NCBI GenBank assembly: GCA_001825115.1
Contig: MHUY01000001.1
Location: forward strand, 11,023 to 16,854
DNA: 5,832 bases
Reading direction: 5' to 3'
Source: Candidatus Yonathbacteria bacterium RIFOXYC2_FULL_47_9
Lineage (GTDB): Bacteria > Patescibacteriota > Minisyncoccia > Phycocordibacterales > UBA1550
Position numbers and translations under genes: made by a program. Shown piece after piece: positions 5,083 to 5,832 of the stretch (positions are counted from its first letter, which is position 1; every line of letters begins with the position of its first letter). Below the pieces are notes generated by a model. It had not been told where the DNA came from. It worked only from the letters and a program-made list of their open reading frames with translations, and searched no databases.

Positions 5083-5832
5083 ATGGACGAAAAGAAATTT
5101 TACCTCACGATCCCGATTTTTTATGCGAACGCAGAGTTGCATCTAGGGCACACCTATACCATGATGCTCGCGGACATCATCGCGCGTTATCATCGCGGAA
5201 TAGGGGACAATACTTTTTTTCTTGCCGGTTCTGACGAGCATGGAGAAAAGATTGTGCGCGCCGCACAAAAAGAAGGTCTTGGTCCGCAAGCGTTTGTGAA
5301 TAACAATGTTGCAAAGACGCAGGAGCTTATGAAAAAAATGGTGATCTCAAACGATGCATTTGTTCGTACCTCAGATCATGAGGTGCATTGGCCGGGGGCA
5401 CAAAAGATGTGGCGCGCCCTCGAGGAGACAGGGGATATATACAAAGGCACCTACGAGGGGCTCTACTGTGTTGGGTGTGAAGCGTTCATTACCGAAAAGG
5501 AGCTTGTGGACGGCAAGTGTCCACATCATGATACGATCCCTGACCACATCAAAGAAGAAAATTATTTTTTTAAACTTTCAAAATACGCAGGAGAGCTCAA
5601 ACGTCTCCTGGAAAGTGGCGAACTAAAAATCACTCCTCAAACACGCGCAAACGAAATGATTGCCTTGTTTGGAAAAGAGGGTGGCGAGCAGACGCTTGCT
5701 GATGTGAGTATTTCGCGCCCCGAAGGAGCTATTCCTTGGGGGATTCCCGTGCCCAACGATCCGGGACAGCTTATGTACGTATGGTGTGATGCACTCTCAA
5801 ACTATATTTCTGCACTTGGGTATGGGCGCCTG
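5083..5832 (+). CDS. metG: Methionyl-tRNA synthetase, N-terminal part
   Basis: This class I enzyme charges tRNA-Met, including the initiator. The first 250 residues are visible and the frame is open at the right edge. The HIGH box appears as HLGH at 20-23 within IFYANAELHLGHTYT, and SDEHGEKI at 50-57 corresponds to the usual TDEHGxK. The zinc knuckle of the connective domain is C129-x2-C132 ... C146-x2-H149, the single CxxC/CxxH knuckle of the Thermus-type enzyme. VWCDAL (233-238) corresponds to the usual VWFDAL or VWLDAL region. KMSKS and the anticodon-binding domain lie beyond the window. The ATG at 5083 gives the standard N-terminus. No Shine-Dalgarno is present, and the 30-base gap holds an inverted repeat and a CA-rich stretch. 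Co-transcription with the AI-2E gene is possible. There is no in-frame stop in the visible part. Identity is secure. Confidence 0.96.
   Translation, partial: MDEKKFYLTIPIFYANAELHLGHTYTMMLADIIARYHRGIGDNTFFLAGSDEHGEKIVRAAQKEGLGPQAFVNNNVAKTQELMKKMVISNDAFVRTSDHEVHWPGAQKMWRALEETGDIYKGTYEGLYCVGCEAFITEKELVDGKCPHHDTIPDHIKEENYFFKLSKYAGELKRLLESGELKITPQTRANEMIALFGKEGGEQTLADVSISRPEGAIPWGIPVPNDPGQLMYVWCDALSNYISALGYGRL

Noticed and set aside
5354..5626. Plus-strand frame of 90 codons inside metG
   Set aside because: The metG frame is continuous and clearly homologous to MetRS; this is an out-of-frame shadow.
791..5832. UGA recoding to glycine as in Gracilibacteria/SR1
   Set aside because: No in-frame TGA occurs in any of the six genes and each conserved glycine checked uses GGN, so there is no positive evidence.

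Overview
The window reads as ordinary chromosome of a small-genome bacterium. It is most likely a Patescibacteria/CPR member of the Parcubacteria (Paceibacteria) type. The pointers are very tight packing, all six genes on the + strand, a partial Ig/DUF11-like surface protein next to aminoacyl-tRNA synthetases, starts that mostly lack a Shine-Dalgarno sequence, and short gaps of 5 to 97 bases. Base composition looks mid-range by eye. The taxonomy is inferred from style and is not proven by any marker here.

Layout, left to right. (1) The C-terminal part of a secreted or surface-type beta-rich protein (3-785) runs in from the left edge. (2) After 5 bases comes a single-chain class II glycyl-tRNA synthetase (791-2131), closed by a strong 14-bp hairpin plus T-tract terminator. 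(3) A self-contained unit follows: TTGACA-type promoter, good Shine-Dalgarno, a 120-residue protein of unknown function (2229-2591), and a terminator that overlaps its stop codon. (4) An M16 zinc peptidase (2648-3919) has intact HxxEH...E zinc-site residues. (5) A 68-base gap holds a small hairpin and a 9-bp tandem repeat, followed by an AI-2E/PerM family membrane protein (3988-5052). (6) A perfect 7-bp inverted repeat starts in that gene's stop codon. Methionyl-tRNA synthetase (metG) follows from 5083 and is cut by the right edge.

The genes do not form an obvious pathway. Two are translation enzymes, one a peptidase, one a membrane transporter or permease, one unknown and one a surface protein. 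No mobile element, CRISPR array, tRNA, rRNA, phage gene or defence system is visible.

The most interesting signal lies in the control regions. An almost identical 12-base extended -10 element, TGTG[A/C]TACAGTA, has its -10 hexamer ending 7 and 6 bases before the ATG of glyS and of the M16 peptidase. This would place transcription starts at or within a base or two of the start codon, so leaderless mRNA is likely. Only the small unknown gene carries a leader with a Shine-Dalgarno. I found no convincing new multi-gene system. The best candidate for something undescribed is the independent 120-residue gene unit.
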